Below are positions 21,819-23,037 of a stretch of 23,037 nt of DNA, piece by piece (position 1 is the stretch's first letter; each line of letters begins with the position of its first letter). The DNA comes from Carex sylvatica (lineage: Eukaryota; Streptophyta; Magnoliopsida; Poales; Cyperaceae): assembly GCA_964058845.1 (NCBI GenBank), contig CAXKVR010000754.1, positions 1-23,037 on the forward strand, written 5' to 3'. The position numbers were made by a program, and so were the translations under genes. Under the pieces are notes generated by a model. That model saw nothing but the letters and a program-made list of their open reading frames with translations. It was not told where the DNA came from and searched no databases.

Positions 21819-22211
21819 GAGGCTATGAAAATATGTATATTACACAATAGTCCATGCTATAGATTTATATCTTTCTATTTAGAGTTCAAACAGTTGTTTT
21901 ACACCGTTTAAAATGATTTCTATATGAAAATGTACATGCGGACAAAATATTACATTTTTTTAGATTTTTTTTACTATTTTTTATATAGATAGAATATCAC
22001 TTGATTTGAAAATTGTGGACCATCCAAAAACAACTATCTTCTACCTATCTAAACAAAAAGTAAAGAACTAAAAAGTATTAAGTTTGGTCTATAGAAATAT
22101 TTTAATATGAAAATTACGTTTAATGGATTGAACTGATTGTTTAAATTTTAAAAATAGAAATATAGACCCATAACACGAGTCGATGTATAATATGCATATT
22201 ACCATAGCCTC
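21819..22211. mobile_element. Foldback MITE, copy 4 (old)
   Basis: GAGGCTATG at 21819-21827 is inverted at 22203-22211, and the arms match in diverged form over about 180 bp (for example TATATCTTTCTATTT against TATATTTCTATTTTT). The shared core appears at about 21949-21985 (TATTACATTTTTTTAGATTT, then TTTTTTACTATTTTT). No target duplication was found. Confidence 0.65.
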
Positions 22212-22902
22212 GCTCATTCATTTAACCTACGTGCCTCCTGAACCATGAGCAACACTTGTCCATTCGGTAATTACATTTGCACATTAACATTTATCATATA
22301 ATTAATTAAAATGCAAAATAATATTGATTGTAGTTGGACAATAAAAATGTGTTCATTTGAAGAGAAGAATAAATTAGTCATTTCATTTTAAAATGAAAGA
22401 TTAATAATAAGCTAAAATAAAAGTTTAAAATTAGATAAAAGAAAGATTTAAAATTAGATAAAAGAAAGAGAAACGAGAAGGTTGTTTGTTTCTAATTGGA
22501 AAATAAGTAATTTCTAAAATTTAATAAGAAAATTGAATATTTTGGAATTTTTGATAAGTATGACAACAATTATCTCAATTTAAAATTATAAAAAAATTGA
22601 GTCATTTAATAAAAATATATTAAAAATATGTCAACGATTCTCTTTAATATTTATGTCAATTTATAACAATTTATGGTAGATGAGATGATTCTCTCAAATA
22701 CATGAGATATCTGAACTTCTACAGGCCAAGCCCGGAGAGGAAAGACCGGAAGGCCGGGTCCATTTGCAGGCGTTTGGACCGTGAACCCAGTTAGTACCAA
22801 CCGACCTAGAAAAATAAAAATAAATGCATAATCGCACCCCCATGTTTTCCAATTTCCATATCCTCTCTCTCTCTCTCTCATATCTTCGATAGATAAAAGG
22901 GA
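22212..22902. other. AT-rich intergenic DNA with simple repeats
   Basis: A perfect 23-bp unit is repeated in tandem at 22424-22446 and 22447-22469. A (CT) microsatellite of about eight units lies at 22863-22879. A GC-richer patch at about 22715-22790 contains CCGGAAGGCCGG and has no supported open frame. Confidence 0.55.
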
Positions 22903-23037
22903 GAATTTCACGTATACCCCTCAAAAACGTAGCGTCGCGTCATTGGTAGGAGATTATTACACTCGCCTTTATTTCGCCCTTGGGTTGGGGCTAATTTCTT
23001 GCGGAGATACTAGACCGTACCTTTGTTTGATTCGGCC
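22903..23037 (+). other. Possible transposon end running off the window
   Basis: GAATTTCACGTATACCCCTC at 22903 and the following CAAAAAC match the inverse of 21066-21091 at 25 of 26 bases. The DNA after it, to the window edge, is less AT-rich and unrecognised. If this is a terminal repeat, the element lies mostly to the right of the window. Confidence 0.35.

Noticed and set aside
10800..23037. LTR retrotransposon or transposase genes
   Set aside because: No gag, pol, integrase or transposase motifs and no long terminal direct repeats were seen; only short non-coding elements are present.

Overview
The window looks like nuclear DNA from a flowering plant, most likely a eudicot (the species is inference). 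It has short exons with GT/AG introns, an AT-rich background, many short inverted-repeat transposons, and two plant gene families. I recognise only two genes, and they converge tail to tail in the left 10.6 kb.

Positions 1-2119 (+ strand) hold the 3' part of a B3-domain DNA-binding protein gene with two B3 domains (REM type). Its 5' end lies outside the window. Four exons can be joined in one frame: 228-597, 923-1024, 1103-1263 and 1832-2119. Positions 2120-3710 hold its 3' UTR, which contains a roughly 92-bp duplicated block, and a decayed tRNA-derived (SINE-like) sequence.

Positions 3711-10597 (- strand) hold a complete eight-exon gene for plastid quinolinate synthase. The protein is a fusion of an N-terminal SufE domain and a C-terminal NadA domain, 719 residues long. 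It makes quinolinate for NAD synthesis and carries its own iron-sulfur assembly helper. Every exon is a multiple of three bases and all seven introns are phase 0. A TATA box lies about 120 bp upstream of the ATG.

Positions 10.8-23.0 kb contain no gene I can support. The stretch is AT-rich and full of small elements: an inverted-repeat element with a nested hairpin (about 10.9-11.15 kb); four foldback MITEs that share one internal core (11.17-11.5, 11.66-12.05, 15.96-16.38 and 21.82-22.21 kb; the third has a perfect 10-bp target duplication); a separate Mutator-like MITE with a perfect 9-bp target duplication and opposed C-rich and G-rich tracts (17.685-18.072 kb); a degenerate TTTAAA-rich repeat field (12.83-13.53 kb); and two neighbouring tandem arrays (19.10-19.42 and 19.44-19.82 kb) that share a CTGTAAAAT word. 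A 17-bp inverted pair brackets these arrays and may mark the ends of a roughly 2.3-kb non-autonomous element.

The two genes have no evident shared pathway: one is a transcription factor and the other a metabolic enzyme. I found no sign of a new multi-gene system. The most unusual material is the clustered foldback and tandem-repeat DNA on the right.
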